Shown here in pieces: positions 1 through 9,308 of a stretch of 64,000 nucleotides of DNA. The position numbers were made by a program, and so were the translations under genes. The notes beneath the pieces are model-generated. The model saw only the letters and a list, made by a program, of their open reading frames with translations, did not search any database and was not told where the DNA came from. Source of the stretch: Devosia sp. (GTDB lineage Bacteria > Pseudomonadota > Alphaproteobacteria > Rhizobiales > Devosiaceae); assembly GCA_016713105.1 (NCBI GenBank), contig JADJPS010000005.1, forward strand, positions 62,001 through 126,000, written 5' to 3'. How positions within the stretch are numbered: the stretch's first letter is position 1; each line of letters opens with the position of its first letter.

Positions 1-1
1 C

Positions 2-652
2 CCCGACGGGTTCAGCGGCGTGGCGCTCGACGCGGAATCGTTTTCGCACCTCGCCGCGCTCGCCTGCTGCTCGGCCTACGCGCTCGAGACGCGCGCCTTC
101 TCCAACGGCACGCCGCTCGGCATGCACCACCCGGAGTCCCGCCGGGCCGTGCTGATCGGCGGTCAGCGCTGGGATTTCGCCATCCGCGCCGACGGCATCG
201 AGTACTGGTTGACGGCGCCCGACGGCAGCAAGCACCTGGTCGAGAGCGGCTGGAAGCCCGGCATGTCGCTGTGCATCGGCCGCGTCGACGGCGATGTCCA
301 CCATGTCCGGCTCGACCGGGTCACCGGCGGTTTCCGCATGCGCTACCGCGGCGCCGACCTCGTTGCCCGCGTGCTCCTGCCGCATGTCGCCGACCTGATG
401 CCGGTCATGCCGGTCAAGGTGCCGCCGGACCTCAGCAGGTTCCTGCTGTGCCCGATGCCGGGACAGGTGGTGCGTATCGACGTCAAGGATGGCGACCTCG
501 TCGAGGATGGCCAAACCCTCGCCATCGTCGAGGCCATGAAGATGGAAAATGTGCTCAAGGCCGAAAAGCGCGCCCGGGTCAGCAAGGTCCGGGTGAAGCC
601 CGGCGCCGTGCTGGCCGTGGACGAAGTGATCCTGGAGTTCGAGGCGATATGA
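2..652 (+). CDS. pccA: Propionyl-CoA carboxylase alpha subunit, C-terminal part (biotinylated)
   Basis: The reading frame enters from the left edge, so the biotin carboxylase domain lies outside the window. What remains is the linker region that docks onto the beta subunit and the C-terminal biotinyl domain, with the lysine-biotinylation motif EAMKMEN near codons 525-545 of the window and a final [11 protein letters not shown] strand. The first visible residues, PDGFSGV, continue the frame upstream, so a GTG at position 20 is internal and not a start. The known role is ATP-dependent carboxylation of propionyl-CoA to methylmalonyl-CoA. The downstream mutase and epimerase complete the route to succinyl-CoA. 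A 3-methylcrotonyl- or acetyl-CoA carboxylase subunit is possible from the domain alone, but the neighbours favour propionyl-CoA. Confidence 0.9.
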   Translation, partial: PDGFSGVALDAESFSHLAALACCSAYALETRAFSNGTPLGMHHPESRRAVLIGGQRWDFAIRADGIEYWLTAPDGSKHLVESGWKPGMSLCIGRVDGDVHHVRLDRVTGGFRMRYRGADLVARVLLPHVADLMPVMPVKVPPDLSRFLLCPMPGQVVRIDVKDGDLVEDGQTLAIVEAMKMENVLKAEKRARVSKVRVKPGAVLAVDEVILEFEAI

Positions 653-669
653 GCTCGGCAGCAAGCAGA

Positions 670-790
670 CTCCCCCCTCCCATCCTCCCCCACAAGGGGG
701 GAGGTGCCTGCTGGTTCGCATGGCACGATCCAGCCGAGGTCTCCAGCCTTCACCTCCCCCCTTGTGGGGGAGGCCGGGAGGGGGGTGGAG
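670..790. repeat. Long imperfect inverted repeat between pccA and the mutase gene
   Basis: The arms at 670-706 and 751-790 are near-perfect reverse complements (C-run, CCACAAGG, G-run blocks) around a 44-bp centre. The element fills the gap between two genes of one pathway. It looks like the dispersed palindromic intergenic elements common in Rhizobiales, and it could form a large stem-loop in the transcript. Its mobility or function cannot be judged from one copy. Confidence 0.75.
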
Positions 791-797
791 AGCCACG

Positions 798-2921
798 ATG
801 ACCGACAAGTTCACCGACTGGTCCAAACTCGCCGCCCGCGACCTCCGCGACACCCCGGTCGCCTCGCTCAACCGCGACTACGGCGCACTCCCCATCCGCC
901 CCGCCTACTTCCCCGAGGACGTCACCACCGATCCCGGCCTCCCCGGCGCCACCCCGTTCACCCGTGGCGTGCGCGCCACCATGTATGCCAACCGCCCCTG
1001 GACCATAAGGCAATATGCCGGCTTCTCGACGGCGCGGGAGAGCAACGATTTCTACCGAAAGAACCTCGCCGCCGGGCAGAAGGGGCTCTCGGTCGCCTTC
1101 GACCTCGCCACCCATCGTGGCTACGACAGCGACCATCCGCGCGTCACCGGCGATGTCGGCAAGGCCGGCGTCGCCATCGACAGCGTCGAGGACATGAAGG
1201 TCCTGTTCGACGGCATCCCGCTCGACCAGATGAGCGTGTCGATGACCATGAACGGCGCCGTGCTGCCGGTGCTCGCCATGTTCATCGTCGCCGCCGAGGA
1301 GCAGGGAGTGCGGCAGGCAGCGCTCGACGGGACCATCCAGAACGACATCCTCAAGGAGTTCATGGTCCGCAACACCTATATCTACCCGCCCGAGCCGAGC
1401 ATGCGGATTGTCGGCGACATCATCGCCTACACGGCCGGGCACATGCCCAAGTTCAATTCGATCTCGATCTCGGGCTACCACATGCACGAGGCCGGGGCGA
1501 CCGCGGTGCAGGAACTGGCCTATACGCTTGCCGACGGGCGCGAGTACGTGCGCGCCGCCATGGCCAAGAGCCTCGACATCGACGCCTTCGCCGGCCGGTT
1601 GAGCTTCTTTTTCGGCATCGGCATGAACCTCTTCCTCGAGGTGGCGAAGTTGCGTGCAGCGCGCACGCTGTGGTCGCGGATCATGGCGGACCTCGGTGCC
1701 AGGGACCCGCGCTCGCTCATGCTGCGCACCCACTGCCAGACCTCGGGCGTCTCGCTCACCGAGCAGGACCCGCACAACAACATCGTCCGCACCACCATCG
1801 AAGCGCTCGCCGCGGTGCTCGGCGGCACGCAGAGCCTGCACACCAACTCCTTCGACGAAGCCATTGCGCTGCCGACGGAATTCTCCGCCCGCATCGCCCG
1901 CAACACGCAGCTCATCCTGCAGCACGAAAGCCGCGTCACCGATGTCGTCGATCCGCTCGGCGGCTCCTATTACGTCGAGGCGCTGACGGCCGATCTCGTC
2001 GCCCGCGCCGAGCAACTGATGGCCGAGGTGGAGGCACAGGGCGGCATGACCGCCGCCGTGCAGGCCGGTACCCCCAAGCTCGAGATCGAGAAGGCGGCGG
2101 CCGAGCGCCAGGCCCGCGTCGATCGCGGCGAGGACGTCATCGTCGGCGTCAACCGCTATCGCCTCGACAACGAGCCGCCGATCGCCATCCGCGAGATCGA
2201 CAACCACAAGGTGCGCGACGAGCAGGTGGCGCGCCTCGCCGAAATCCGCCGTGCCCGCGATGCCGCCGGCCTCGCCATACGGCTTGCCGCGCTGCGCGAG
2301 GCGGCCCGGGGCGAAGGCAATCTGCTGGCCGCCAGCATCGAGGCGGCGCGGGCCCGCGCCACGCTGGGCGAGATATCGGCCGCCCTCGAGGACGTGTTCG
2401 GCCGCCACCACGCCACGACGCGCGTCATCTCCGGGGTCTATGCCGAAGGCTACGCCGACGACCCGCAATTCGCCGAACTGACCCGCCGGATCGCCGCTTT
2501 CGTCCGGGCCGCGCAACGGGCCCCGTCCATCTTCATCGCCAAGATGGGCCAGGACGGGCATGACCGCGGTGCCAAGGTGATCGCCTCCGCCTTTGCCGAT
2601 CTTGGCTTTGCCGTTCACATGGGCGATCTGTTCGAGACGGCATCCGAGGTGGCCGACCATGTGGCCGAAATGAAGGTCGACGCGGTCGGCATCTCCTCGC
2701 TCGCTGCGGGACACAAGACCCTGGTACCCGAACTGATCGGCGAACTGCGGAAAAGGGGCCTCGGCGACGTCACGGTCGTCGTCGGCGGCGTGATCCCCGA
2801 GCAGGATTACAGCTTTCTCCGCGAAGCCGGCGTCGCCGAAATCTTCGGTCCCGGTACCAATGTGCTGGAAGCGGGATTCTCGGTGCTGAACCAGATCGAG
2901 GGGAGGCTGAGCAACAGGTGA
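798..2921 (+). CDS. scpA: Methylmalonyl-CoA mutase, large (catalytic) subunit
   Basis: This 707-residue protein has the full single-subunit mutase architecture. The N-terminal half is the substrate-binding TIM barrel, with motifs such as [20 protein letters not shown] and the [14 protein letters not shown] segment. The C-terminal ~140 residues are the cobalamin-binding domain, with the B12 signature DGHDRG at residues 586-591, where His588 is the expected cobalt ligand. It converts (R)-methylmalonyl-CoA to succinyl-CoA. The start at 798 (MTDKFTDW) was chosen because upstream in-frame codons run through the inverted repeat and encode nothing recognisable. It lies between the carboxylase and epimerase genes of the same pathway. 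Confidence 0.95.
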   Translation: MTDKFTDWSKLAARDLRDTPVASLNRDYGALPIRPAYFPEDVTTDPGLPGATPFTRGVRATMYANRPWTIRQYAGFSTARESNDFYRKNLAAGQKGLSVAFDLATHRGYDSDHPRVTGDVGKAGVAIDSVEDMKVLFDGIPLDQMSVSMTMNGAVLPVLAMFIVAAEEQGVRQAALDGTIQNDILKEFMVRNTYIYPPEPSMRIVGDIIAYTAGHMPKFNSISISGYHMHEAGATAVQELAYTLADGREYVRAAMAKSLDIDAFAGRLSFFFGIGMNLFLEVAKLRAARTLWSRIMADLGARDPRSLMLRTHCQTSGVSLTEQDPHNNIVRTTIEALAAVLGGTQSLHTNSFDEAIALPTEFSARIARNTQLILQHESRVTDVVDPLGGSYYVEALTADLVARAEQLMAEVEAQGGMTAAVQAGTPKLEIEKAAAERQARVDRGEDVIVGVNRYRLDNEPPIAIREIDNHKVRDEQVARLAEIRRARDAAGLAIRLAALREAARGEGNLLAASIEAARARATLGEISAALEDVFGRHHATTRVISGVYAEGYADDPQFAELTRRIAAFVRAAQRAPSIFIAKMGQDGHDRGAKVIASAFADLGFAVHMGDLFETASEVADHVAEMKVDAVGISSLAAGHKTLVPELIGELRKRGLGDVTVVVGGVIPEQDYSFLREAGVAEIFGPGTNVLEAGFSVLNQIEGRLSNR

Positions 2922-2960
2922 TCGTTGCCACCCCCCGCGCGCTCTGACCAGGAACAGCAA

Positions 2961-3386
2961 ATGATAGGCCGCCTCAACCATGTCGCCATCGCCGTCCCCG
3001 ACCTCGCCGCTGCGGCGGCGAAGTATCGGGATTTGCTGGGTGCCGACGTGCACCATCCGCACGACCTTCCGGAGCACGGCGTCACCGTGGTCTTCGTGCA
3101 CCTGGAGAACACCAAGATCGAACTCCTGACCCCCCTGGGTGCGGATTCCCCGATCGCGAAGTTCCTCGTGGCCAACCCGGCCGGCGGCATCCATCATGTC
3201 TGCTATGAGGTGCCCGACATCGCGAGCGCGGCCCGGGCGCTGGGCGAGGCCGGAGCCCGTATCCTCGGCGACGGCAAGCCGAGGACCGGTGCCCATGGGC
3301 TGCCGGTGCTGTTCCTCCACCCCAAGGACTTCGACGGCACCCTGATCGAGCTCGAAGAGGTCAGGCCGGACCTGCAGCCGGCCTGA
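2961..3386 (+). CDS. mce: Methylmalonyl-CoA epimerase
   Basis: This 141-residue protein of the glyoxalase/VOC fold starts MIGRLNHVAIAVPDL and ends FDGTLIELEEV, both typical of methylmalonyl-CoA epimerase. The metal-ligand positions are visible: His in LNHVAIAV, His in GIHHVCYEV, and the terminal Glu in LIELEEV. It interconverts the (S) and (R) epimers so that the carboxylase product can feed the mutase. I place the start at the ATG at 2961; an upstream in-frame ATG at 2925 would add twelve residues with no family counterpart. It follows the mutase gene by 39 bp, which suggests co-transcription. Confidence 0.93.
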   Translation: MIGRLNHVAIAVPDLAAAAAKYRDLLGADVHHPHDLPEHGVTVVFVHLENTKIELLTPLGADSPIAKFLVANPAGGIHHVCYEVPDIASAARALGEAGARILGDGKPRTGAHGLPVLFLHPKDFDGTLIELEEVRPDLQPA

Positions 3387-3449
3387 CTTATCCCCGGGCG
3401 GATCGGGCGGGGTTATCCTTGTGCAGCAATTGCTCGAGGGATCCGTCCA

Positions 3450-4639
3450 GTGACTGTCAGTGCGCATCTCAAGCTTCCCCAGATTCTGCCCGCCCAGGCG
3501 CAGAAGCACATCACCCACAATGAAGCGCTCGCCATCCTCGATGCGCTCACCCAGCTGGTGGTGCTGGATCGCGACCTAGCGGTCCCGCCCGCCAGCCCCG
3601 CCACGGGTGCGCGCTACATCGTCGCCGCCTCGCCCTCTGGCGCCTGGACCGGCAAGGCCACCCAGGTCGCCCATTGGGACGGCGCGGCCTGGGTCTTCCA
3701 TGAGCCCGAAGCCGGCTGGCTCGCCTACCTTGCCGACGAGAAGGGCGTCGTCGCCTTCACCGGCACCGCCTGGGCTCCGAGCTTCGGGCTCGACGGCCGG
3801 GTGCCCATGCTTGGCATCAACGCTGCCGCCGACGCCACCAACCGCCTCGCCGTCAAGGCCGATGCCGCTCTGCTCAGCCACGACGACGTGACGCCTGGTA
3901 CCGGGGACATGCGGCTCAAGCTGAACAAGTCGACCACCGCCAGAACCGCCTCGCACCTGTTCCAGAGCGGATTCTCCGGCCGGGCCGAAATCGGCCTCAC
4001 CGGCGACGACAAATTTCACCTCAAGCTCAGTCCGGACGGCAGCGCCTGGGCCGATGTTCTCGTTGCCGATCCGGCGAGCGGTCGCGTCGGCATTGGCACG
4101 GCGTCACCTGCCGAGCTGCTCGACATCGTCGGCGACGGCGTCGGCACCAATATCCGGCTGACCCGCTATGGCGCCAATCCGGGCGCCATCTGGCGGGCGG
4201 CGGGTGGCACGCTGGCCTCGCCGAGCCAGGTTCTGCCAACGGCCTGCTGGGCGGCTTCGTTGCCTCCGGCTTTCACTCCGGCGGTGCCTTCGGCGGCAAC
4301 AGCGTCGGCATGTTCTTCAAGGCTGCCGAAAGTTTCGGCGCCTCCGCCCAGGGTACCTACCTGACGCTCGAGACTACCCCCAACGGCTTGGCGAGCCGGG
4401 CCGAGCGGCTGCGCGTCAACCATGATGGCAATGTCGGCATCGGCGTCGCCGCGCCCGCAGCCCGGCTCGATGTCGACGGTGCAGTGAAGGTCAAGTCCTA
4501 CACCGTCGCCGGCCTGCCCGCTGCCGCTGCCGGTGCCGGTCAGGTCGCCTTTGTCTCGAACGAAGCCGGCGGCGCCGTGCTCGCCTTCTCCGACGGCAGC
4601 AACTGGCGACGCGTCACCGACCGGGCCGTTGTGAGCTAG
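3450..4639 (+). pseudogene. DUF2793-type phage-tail/surface protein, frameshifted
   Basis: The first frame starts MTVSAHLKLPQILPAQAQKHITHNEAL, a signature of DUF2793 proteins found in phage-like and gene-transfer-agent regions of alphaproteobacteria. It continues with Gly/Asp-rich beta repeats of the 'GRVGIGTASPAELLDI' kind. Near 4228-4235 the conserved reading moves into another frame (ANGLLGGFVASGFHSGG) and continues to the stop at 4637-4639, including a second GIGVAAPAARLDVDG repeat. A single missing base explains the break, so the gene may be intact in the organism. The stop codon lies within the CTAGTCTAG target of the adjacent IS. The function is unknown; a tail-fibre-like or secreted protein is likely. 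Confidence 0.7.
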
Positions 4640-4644
4640 TCTAG

Positions 4645-6295
4645 TTTCCGTCCGCAAACGGCAAGCGATTGATTTTGTTTGGTGAATCGGTGTTTGCGCG
4701 GGCAAGGCCCGGCGGTTTCAGGTATCTTGGATCATTCCACTGAGTCCAAGTCCCCGCCACCGCCGGAGCCGACAATGCGCCAAGAACGCACCGTCCAAGC
4801 CAGTATATTCGATGTTTTCGCGGCACGAGATCGGCCGTGAGTTGAAGGCGATGTCGCAATGGCTGGACGAGCATGGCGAACTGCCTGGCCTTGTGGCGCG
4901 CGATCTGGTCCGGGTGGGCGTCAAGGCGACGGGGCGGCAAGGCCTGTCGGCCGAGGCGGCTGCGCCGTGCGCTGCTCAAGCAATATCGGCAACTGACCTA
5001 TCAGGAGCTGGCGTTCCACCTCGAGGACTCGGCCTCGTTTCGCGCCTTTGCCCGCTTGCCATGGTCATGGAGCCCGCAGAAGTCAGTGCTACAACACACG
5101 ATCAGTGCGATCCGGCCCCAGACCTGGGAACAGATCAATCGAGCGCTGCTGGCAGGCGCGCGTCAGGCAAAGCTCGAAGACGGTGCGGTCATGCGGCTGG
5201 ACAGCACCGTGACCTCGGCCCTCATGCATGAGCCGAGCGACAGCAGCCTGCTTTGGGATGCCGTACGCGTCATGGTGCGCCTGCTGAAGCGGGCCGACGC
5301 ATTGAGTGCTGGCACCGGCCTGGCCTGGCGCGATCATTGCCGCGCCGCCAAGAAGCGCGCCCGTAAGATCCAGTTCACGCGCGGTCGTCCCAATCGGGTC
5401 CAACTCTACCGCGAACTGATCGCAATCACCCGCGCCACGTTGGCCTATCTGGATCAGGCGAGCGAGCGATTGGCCACGCCGCCATCCGCATATCGCGCCG
5501 TGGCACGCTCAGGTCCGTCACTATCGGCCGCTGGTCGAACGCATCATCGAACAGAGTGAGCGGCGGGTGTTGGCCGGTGAGGCAGTCCCGGCCGGCGACA
5601 AGCTGGTCAGCCTGTTCGAAGAGCATGCCGATATCATCGTCAAAGGTAGCCGTGTCACCGAGTACGGCCACAAGCTCAACCTCACTACCGGCCGAAGCGG
5701 CATGATCCTCGACCTGGTGATCGAGGCGGGCAACCCAGCCGACAGTGACCGCTTGCTGCCGATGCTGGAGCGCCATATCGAGCTGTATGGGCAAGCGCCG
5801 CGGCAAGCGGCAGCCGATGGCGGCTTCGCCACCCGCCACAACCTGACCGCAGCCAAGACCCTGGGCGTTCGCGACATGGCCTTCCACAAGAAGCTTGGCC
5901 TTAGCATCGAGGACATGGTCACAAGCAAGTGGGTCTATCGCAAGCTGCGCAACTTCCGGGCCGGCATCGAAGCGGGCATCTCATGCCTCAAGCGCGCCTA
6001 CGGCCTGGCTCGCTGCACCTGGCGGGGTCTCGACCACTTCAGGCCTATGTCTGGTCCTCGGTCGTGGCCTACAACCTCGTCCTCTTCACCCGCCTCAAGC
6101 CAACCTGACAGCGGACCAGGTATCCCCACTTGTCCCGCGCCGGCCAGCCGGCCGCTTCGCCACGCCCCGCACTGCCCATGTGGCACAGCTGCCCACCAAA
6201 ATCCCGCCCCGCCGACTGCCGAGCGTCCCAAAACCAGCGTCCACCGTCGATAACTCATTGAGCGTGAACCAAAAAAACGCGTTTGCGGACGGAAA
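4645..6295 (+). mobile_element. Insertion sequence with terminal inverted repeats and 9-bp target duplication
   Basis: The ends are exact inverted repeats, TTTCCGTCCGCAAAC at 4645 and GTTTGCGGACGGAAA ending at 6295. The 9-mer CTAGTCTAG occurs on both sides (4636-4644 and 6296-6304), as expected for a target-site duplication. The element is about 1.65 kb and carries one transposase gene. Collapsing the duplication gives an ancestral site at which the stop codons of the DUF2793 gene (plus strand) and the methyltransferase gene (minus strand) shared one near-palindrome. Insertion left both genes ending correctly. Confidence 0.85.
4775..6108 (+). pseudogene. DDE-type transposase (ISNCY-like), with several frameshifts
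   Basis: The protein can be read in pieces. MRQERTVQASIFDVFA starts at 4775. HEIGRELKAMSQWLDEHGE begins near 4825. LLKQYRQLTYQELAFHLEDSASFRAF through LDSTVTSALMHEPSDSSLLWDAVRV continues to about 5480. APWHAQVRHYRPLVERIIEQ through GIEAGISCLKRAYGLARC runs to about 6040. AYVWSSVVAYNLVLFTRLKPT ends at 6108. The catalytic Asp sits in MRLDSTVT, the second in AADGGFATRHN and the Glu probably in RAGIEAGISC. At least four one-base shifts separate the pieces. The family assignment is from remembered similarity and is tentative. Read literally it is inactive, but the frameshifts may be sequencing errors. Confidence 0.75.
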
Positions 6296-6300
6296 CTAGT

Positions 6301-6969
6301 CTAGGGCCGGGTAATGAGATACGCGATCTGGCGCGAGAATCGCCCCACGGGGGTGACCGTTACCCCGGGGTCGAGCCGCCCGATCAGGGACACGACATCG
6401 ACGCTGATCGTCGGCGCCTTGGGAAAGCTGTCCTGGCGCGCCCGCAGCATCTCGCTGAAGGCCGCCTGCCTTGCCTCCGCCCCCGCCGTGAGCACGGGCG
6501 GATCAACCGGTTCTGCCGCAGGCTCCGTCATGCAGCTGATCAGGGCGCAGTGCCTGGTTGCCGCGAGCAGGCGGCCCGTTGCCAGTTCGAACGCCCCCTG
6601 CTCGACCTGGTGAATCAGCACGTCGAGGCAGATGACCAGATCAAACGTCATCGGAAGCGGGCTGGTCAGGAGGTCGAACGTCGCAAAGTTCATGCCGGCA
6701 AAGCGGCGTCGGTTCTGCTCGACGACGGCTTCGGCAAGATCGAGGCCGAGATAACCCTTGCCATCGAAGCAATCGGTCACTGCGGGGTGCGTCAGCCAGC
6801 AGCAATCGCCGCAGCCCACGTCGACGACGGTGCGAACGGCGCGCTCCCGGATCACGCGCGCAATGAGCTCCGCCTTGTAGTCGGCCGAGATGCCGCGCGA
6901 GCCGGGACCGCTGCCAATCCACGGATGGTCAGTATAACGTAAGTTCCAGAATGTTTTATTGTCGAACAA
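6301..6969 (-). CDS. Class I SAM-dependent methyltransferase
   Basis: This 222-residue protein has the SAM-binding motif VVDVGCGDCCWL (near residues 48-59), an acidic motif after beta 2 (GYLGLDLAE) and the FDLVICLDVLIH motif IV. The N-terminus FWNLRYTDHPWIGSGPGSRG is shared by small methyltransferases in polysaccharide clusters. The substrate is unknown; methylation of a sugar in the neighbouring glycan cluster is an inference from context. Its TAG stop lies in the CTAGTCTAG duplication beside the IS, so the IS did not truncate it. It is the last gene of the minus-strand glycan cluster. Confidence 0.75.
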   Translation of the reverse strand: MFDNKTFWNLRYTDHPWIGSGPGSRGISADYKAELIARVIRERAVRTVVDVGCGDCCWLTHPAVTDCFDGKGYLGLDLAEAVVEQNRRRFAGMNFATFDLLTSPLPMTFDLVICLDVLIHQVEQGAFELATGRLLAATRHCALISCMTEPAAEPVDPPVLTAGAEARQAAFSEMLRARQDSFPKAPTISVDVVSLIGRLDPGVTVTPVGRFSRQIAYLITRP

Positions 6970-7084
6970 TGGCGGCGCAAATCATGATGAAATGCGCGTA
7001 CTGTACGGAATAGACCGGATGGAGTCACTACTGATCAGGCTGGCGAGACGTGATCAGGAATGACACGTTGTTTGTTGCGTGGAC

Positions 7085-8110
7085 TTAATTCTGTTGTGTT
7101 GCCGATCGGGCACTGACCAGGCGCGTGAGAAGGCCGCGCCAGGCGGCCCGGAACCGCTGCGCCGAGTAGCTTTGTGCCGTCTTCTGCCCGGCGGCCGCAA
7201 TGGTGCGCGCGCGGCGTTCGTCCGTCATCAGCAATGCGAGGCTATCGATGACCCGGTCGACCCTGGGGAACGGGTGGCACAGGCTGTTGCGGCCGTGGCG
7301 CATGTATTCTCGGCCGCCGAAGCCGTCGAAGCCGGTTACGGCCACCCCTCGCGCCATGGCCTCGAGCGGCAGCAGGCCAAAGCCTTCGCTGTCGGTAAGG
7401 GTCAACAGGAAGCGATGGCTGCCGAGTGTGCGCATCAGTTCGGCATGCTGCACCCCGCCCTGCACCGGGTCGACGAACTCGGGCTCAAGGCCGCGGGCCG
7501 CAAGGCCGGAGCGGATCTCTTCGAGCAACTGCCCGTTGAGCGCGCGATCGCCCTTGAGGTTGACCAGCACGCGCCTTTCGGGACGGGCCGACCAGGCGGG
7601 AGGCGACTCCGCCACCGGCTCGATGCAGGCCGGAATCACTTCCGCCCTGATCCCGTAGGTCACCCTCAGCATGTCGCTTGTATGCCTGCTGACGCAGACA
7701 TAGTCGGTAAACAACGTGTCGAGCATGCGGAACGTATTGAAGTGCTGCAGGTACATCAGCTTCCGGCGCGGCGCGGTGCGACCGAGCCAAAGGTGCGAGA
7801 AGGCCGGCGACATCACCAGCAGGTCGTCCCCGCGCGCCGCGGCGCGGTAGCCCTCCAGGTCGATCGACGGGAGTGCCAGTGGATAGCTGAACCGGTCGGG
7901 TGCGTGCGCCTCGCCGCCGACATTGACGACGACGACTTCGGCACCCAGCTCGGTCGCCAGCACTTCGGCGATCCCGTACAGCATCCGCCCACCGCCGGAA
8001 GGATAGTGCGCCGCAACGACATAGGCGCGATTTCCCTGGAGCGATCCGACCGGGGCAACTCTGTTGCGCGGGGCCGAAGCTGGCGGCCGACTTTCATCGG
8101 CAGATGCCAT
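7085..8110 (-). CDS. Glycosyltransferase, GT4-like (GT-B fold)
   Basis: The protein opens a Rossmann-like domain with YVVAAHYPSGGGRMLYGIAEVL. The C-terminal donor-binding domain contains TLTDSEGFGLLPLEAMARGVAV, the E-x7-E type motif of GT4/GT1 enzymes. It probably transfers a sugar onto the surface glycan built by this cluster. There is no good ribosome-binding site before the ATG at 8110, and the preceding sulfotransferase-like frame overlaps it by about 300 bp in another frame. The two may therefore be one fused protein separated by a one-base shift. Acceptor and donor are unknown. Confidence 0.75.
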   Translation of the reverse strand: MASADESRPPASAPRNRVAPVGSLQGNRAYVVAAHYPSGGGRMLYGIAEVLATELGAEVVVVNVGGEAHAPDRFSYPLALPSIDLEGYRAAARGDDLLVMSPAFSHLWLGRTAPRRKLMYLQHFNTFRMLDTLFTDYVCVSRHTSDMLRVTYGIRAEVIPACIEPVAESPPAWSARPERRVLVNLKGDRALNGQLLEEIRSGLAARGLEPEFVDPVQGGVQHAELMRTLGSHRFLLTLTDSEGFGLLPLEAMARGVAVTGFDGFGGREYMRHGRNSLCHPFPRVDRVIDSLALLMTDERRARTIAAAGQKTAQSYSAQRFRAAWRGLLTRLVSARSATQQN

Positions 8111-9246
8111 GGGCCGCGCACGATTGAGCGGTTTGGAAGCGGGAGCTCAACGCTACGCAACTTCCCGAACATCTCTGAGAGGGTAGATCCGGAGCGGCTC
8201 GTCCGCTTCGCATCTCCCCTAAGCGCGGCAATTTCGGCCTCGGCACTGTCGACGCGTTGCCTCGTCACCGCCAAAGCAGAGGCAACTTCGCTAAAGAGGG
8301 CTTGCCTTCCTGCTGCGTGGGCACGCAGGTCCGCGACGACCTGCTCGGCGGCGAGTACGGCCGGTGCACTGGTGGAGCTGTGCGACTTCAGGTCCTTGCG
8401 GTCACGCTCGGCTGCCACGATCGCGGCAGCTTCCTGCCCCTCCCGCAGCCTCTCAGCAAGCGCATCCAGAATCGCGCGTGTTGCTTGCGCTTCCATCGCG
8501 CTTGCATAAAGCTTCGACACGCCCCCCACCATTTCCGCCACGCATGGACTTCGGAAGCGATCCTGCGGGGGTGGCGGGGTGAGCATGGCCGGCTTCAAGA
8601 AGGACGCAACCTGATCGGCAACTGAGTCGGGTGTCGACGGCCAGGAGACGGAAAGCTCCGCCGAGAGTCTGGCAGAGGTGGCCCGCCAGTCATGCAAGAG
8701 CTCGTCAAGCTGGATGCAAGTGCGCACAAGTCCGCGCGTCGCTCGTTCAGCACGAAGCATATGATCGAGCCAGAGAAGTCCCCCAAAATCGGGGAGAATC
8801 CCATCTCGTCTCAGGAGCGAGGCAGCGACGCTTGGTGCGTCACGGAAGACCAGCACGTGCTTCACTTCGATACGGAGCCGGTCGAACGCCGCATGGTAGA
8901 CTGGCAGCAGGCGGCACATTCTGGGGTCCTTGAGGACAAACAGCCTAGAGCTGCCGTATTCTTCAAGGACAACGCCGGCGACCTGTTCGGCGTAGCTCTC
9001 CCGTTTAGCGGAAGAGAGCTGTGTAAGTTCGGTCGGCATGAGGCAGTCCCAGGCACTTCCCAAGGCAGCCAATATCGCATCATTCAGGGAGACAAGCCTG
9101 GCAGGCTCCCAATGGCCTTCAGGGTTCGCAGGTCCCGCGGGCATTGTATTGTATGGCAGGGCGGCACCCAGGAGATTGAGAAGGCGAGTGACAGCGCTCG
9201 TGCCGGACCGGTGCATTCCCAAGACAACAAGACAGCATCGTTCCAT
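7813..9246 (-). CDS. Sulfotransferase-like protein with coiled-coil linker
   Basis: The N-terminal ~250 residues form a PAPS-type sulfotransferase domain, with the phosphosulfate-loop motif VVLGMHRSGTSAVTRLLNLLG at the start and the later FVLKDPRMCRLLPVY segment. Residues ~260-370 are Ala/Glu-rich and probably coiled-coil. The start ATG at 9246 is preceded by a clear GAGGAG site. From about 8060 downwards this frame is only a shadow of the glycosyltransferase, so the true C-terminus is uncertain. Either the gene ends with a spurious tail of ~90 residues, or a frameshift hides a sulfotransferase-glycosyltransferase fusion. The role is presumably decoration of the polysaccharide; a non-sulfating P-loop homologue cannot be excluded. 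Confidence 0.7.
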   Translation of the reverse strand: MERCCLVVLGMHRSGTSAVTRLLNLLGAALPYNTMPAGPANPEGHWEPARLVSLNDAILAALGSAWDCLMPTELTQLSSAKRESYAEQVAGVVLEEYGSSRLFVLKDPRMCRLLPVYHAAFDRLRIEVKHVLVFRDAPSVAASLLRRDGILPDFGGLLWLDHMLRAERATRGLVRTCIQLDELLHDWRATSARLSAELSVSWPSTPDSVADQVASFLKPAMLTPPPPQDRFRSPCVAEMVGGVSKLYASAMEAQATRAILDALAERLREGQEAAAIVAAERDRKDLKSHSSTSAPAVLAAEQVVADLRAHAAGRQALFSEVASALAVTRQRVDSAEAEIAALRGDAKRTSRSGSTLSEMFGKLRSVELPLPNRSIVRGPWHLPMKVGRQLRPRATELPRSDRSREIAPMSLRRTILPAVGGCCTGSPKCWRPSWVPKSSSSMSAARRTHPTGSAIHWHSRRSTWRATAPRRAGTTCW

Positions 9247-9308
9247 GTCTGCTCCTCGATCGGACCAAAAGCGCTAACAACCTCCAGGCAGCGAACCTGC
9301 TTCGACCC

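Noticed and set aside
750..3518. A 922-codon minus-strand open frame opposite the mutase and epimerase genes
   Set aside because: It is the antisense shadow of high-GC coding sequence; its His/Gly/Asp-rich translation has no domain, whereas the plus-strand proteins match known enzymes.
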